Shown piece after piece: positions 63,698 through 64,000 of a stretch of 64,000 nucleotides of DNA (positions within the stretch are counted from its first letter, which is position 1; each line of letters begins with the position of its first letter). Source of the stretch: Motilimonas cestriensis. Its GTDB lineage: Bacteria > Pseudomonadota > Gammaproteobacteria > Enterobacterales > CBDFNC01. The notes beneath the pieces are model-generated. The model was not told the origin of the DNA and made no database searches. It saw only the letters and a list, made by a program, of their open reading frames with translations. The DNA lies in contig NZ_JAIMJA010000013.1 in the NCBI RefSeq assembly GCF_021295315.1, positions 79,372-143,371 on the forward strand, given 5' to 3'. Made by a program: the position numbers and the translations under genes.

Positions 63698-63804
63698 GCG
63701 CAACCACTGAGACGGCACAGTGCAAGGCGCAACGCAACATCAGGTGGTTAAGAAGCTGCGGTTTCTAACCAGAAGCGAAATCGAAAATTTCTCGAAATTA
63801 ACGA

Positions 63805-63832
63805 TTGACTTTCAAACCGGCTAGCGTAGAAT
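63805..63832 (+). promoter_or_regulatory. rRNA operon promoter P2
   Basis: TTGACT (63805-63810) and TAGAAT (63827-63832), spacer 16, followed by GCGCAGCCC. The arrangement of two tandem promoters with ATGCGCA discriminators about 135 bases apart is typical of rrn operons. Confidence 0.8.
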
Positions 63833-63872
63833 GCGCAGCCCTGACGAGGTGAAGCGAAAGCAACCTAGTCAA

Positions 63873-63889
63873 CGTTCTTTAACAATTTA
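63873..63889 (+). promoter_or_regulatory. rrn leader boxA antitermination site
   Basis: GTTCTTTAACAATTTAA matches the boxA element of gammaproteobacterial rRNA leaders (TGCTCTTTAACAATTTA in E. coli), which recruits NusB/S10 for antitermination. The window ends about 110 bases later, before the 16S gene. Confidence 0.85.
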
Positions 63890-64000
63890 ATCATGCAATC
63901 TGTGTGAATACTCATGTTGTTTAACTTCGGTTGACAGCGCAATGGTAACGAATCGCCAAAACGATTTATTTATCAATGTAATTTCTGAGTGTTCATATAG

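Noticed and set aside
63588..64000. 16S rRNA gene at the right edge
   Set aside because: Only the promoters and leader with boxA are present; the start of 16S is not reached before the window ends.

Overview
The window reads as a chromosomal segment of a gammaproteobacterium, most likely Shewanella or a close relative in the Alteromonadales. Three things point there: the gor and prlC neighbourhood, the arsR/GAPDH/arsJ arsenic cluster, and the abundance of chemoreceptors and GGDEF-EAL proteins. The right edge is the promoter and leader of a ribosomal RNA operon; the 16S gene would begin just outside the window.

Layout. 0-25 kb is ordinary chromosome: a truncated nitroreductase, a YdcZ-type transporter, an IgaA-family membrane protein, a chemoreceptor with a c-type haem motif, a HAD phosphatase, metE with MetR-like upstream dyads, a DUF4397 lipoprotein, two tandem secreted paralogues, an amino-acid ABC transporter, an orphan sugar-binding protein paired with a chemoreceptor, an arsenate-detoxification cluster (arsR, GAPDH, dual-specificity-type phosphatase, arsJ) containing an 80-bp tandem repeat, and eptA with a PmrA-like box. 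45-64 kb is again ordinary chromosome: gor, an orphan sensor kinase, prlC, two GGDEF-EAL proteins flanking an MscS channel, rsmJ, a chemoreceptor, a universal stress protein, a histidine phosphatase, small ORFs, ferritin, a gamma-carbonic anhydrase and the rrn control region.

The centre, about 25.13 to 44.9 kb, is a defence island between eptA and gor. At its right end is a four-gene operon: three tyrosine-recombinase-like proteins and a small helical protein. This resembles the gamma-mobile-trio (GmtY/GmtZ/GmtX) and Tn554 TnpABC type of mobility module. The cargo has two blocks. The first is a four-gene operon (small HTH-like protein, type III Mod, type III Res, and a PHP plus SMC-like ATPase of the TrlF type), preceded by a perfect 20-bp palindrome. 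The second is an XRE repressor divergent from an unknown 180-aa protein and a 1.56-kaa STAND-type NTPase with an N-terminal PD-(D/E)XK nuclease, controlled by twin ACTTAG-N5-CTAAGT operators. Candidate mobility signals are a 10-bp direct repeat shared with the gor 3' end, a TTTCCAGA motif at both ends, and a duplicated double-hairpin element flanking the restriction-modification block.

Functional assignments come from motif reading and remembered family features only; no database search was run.
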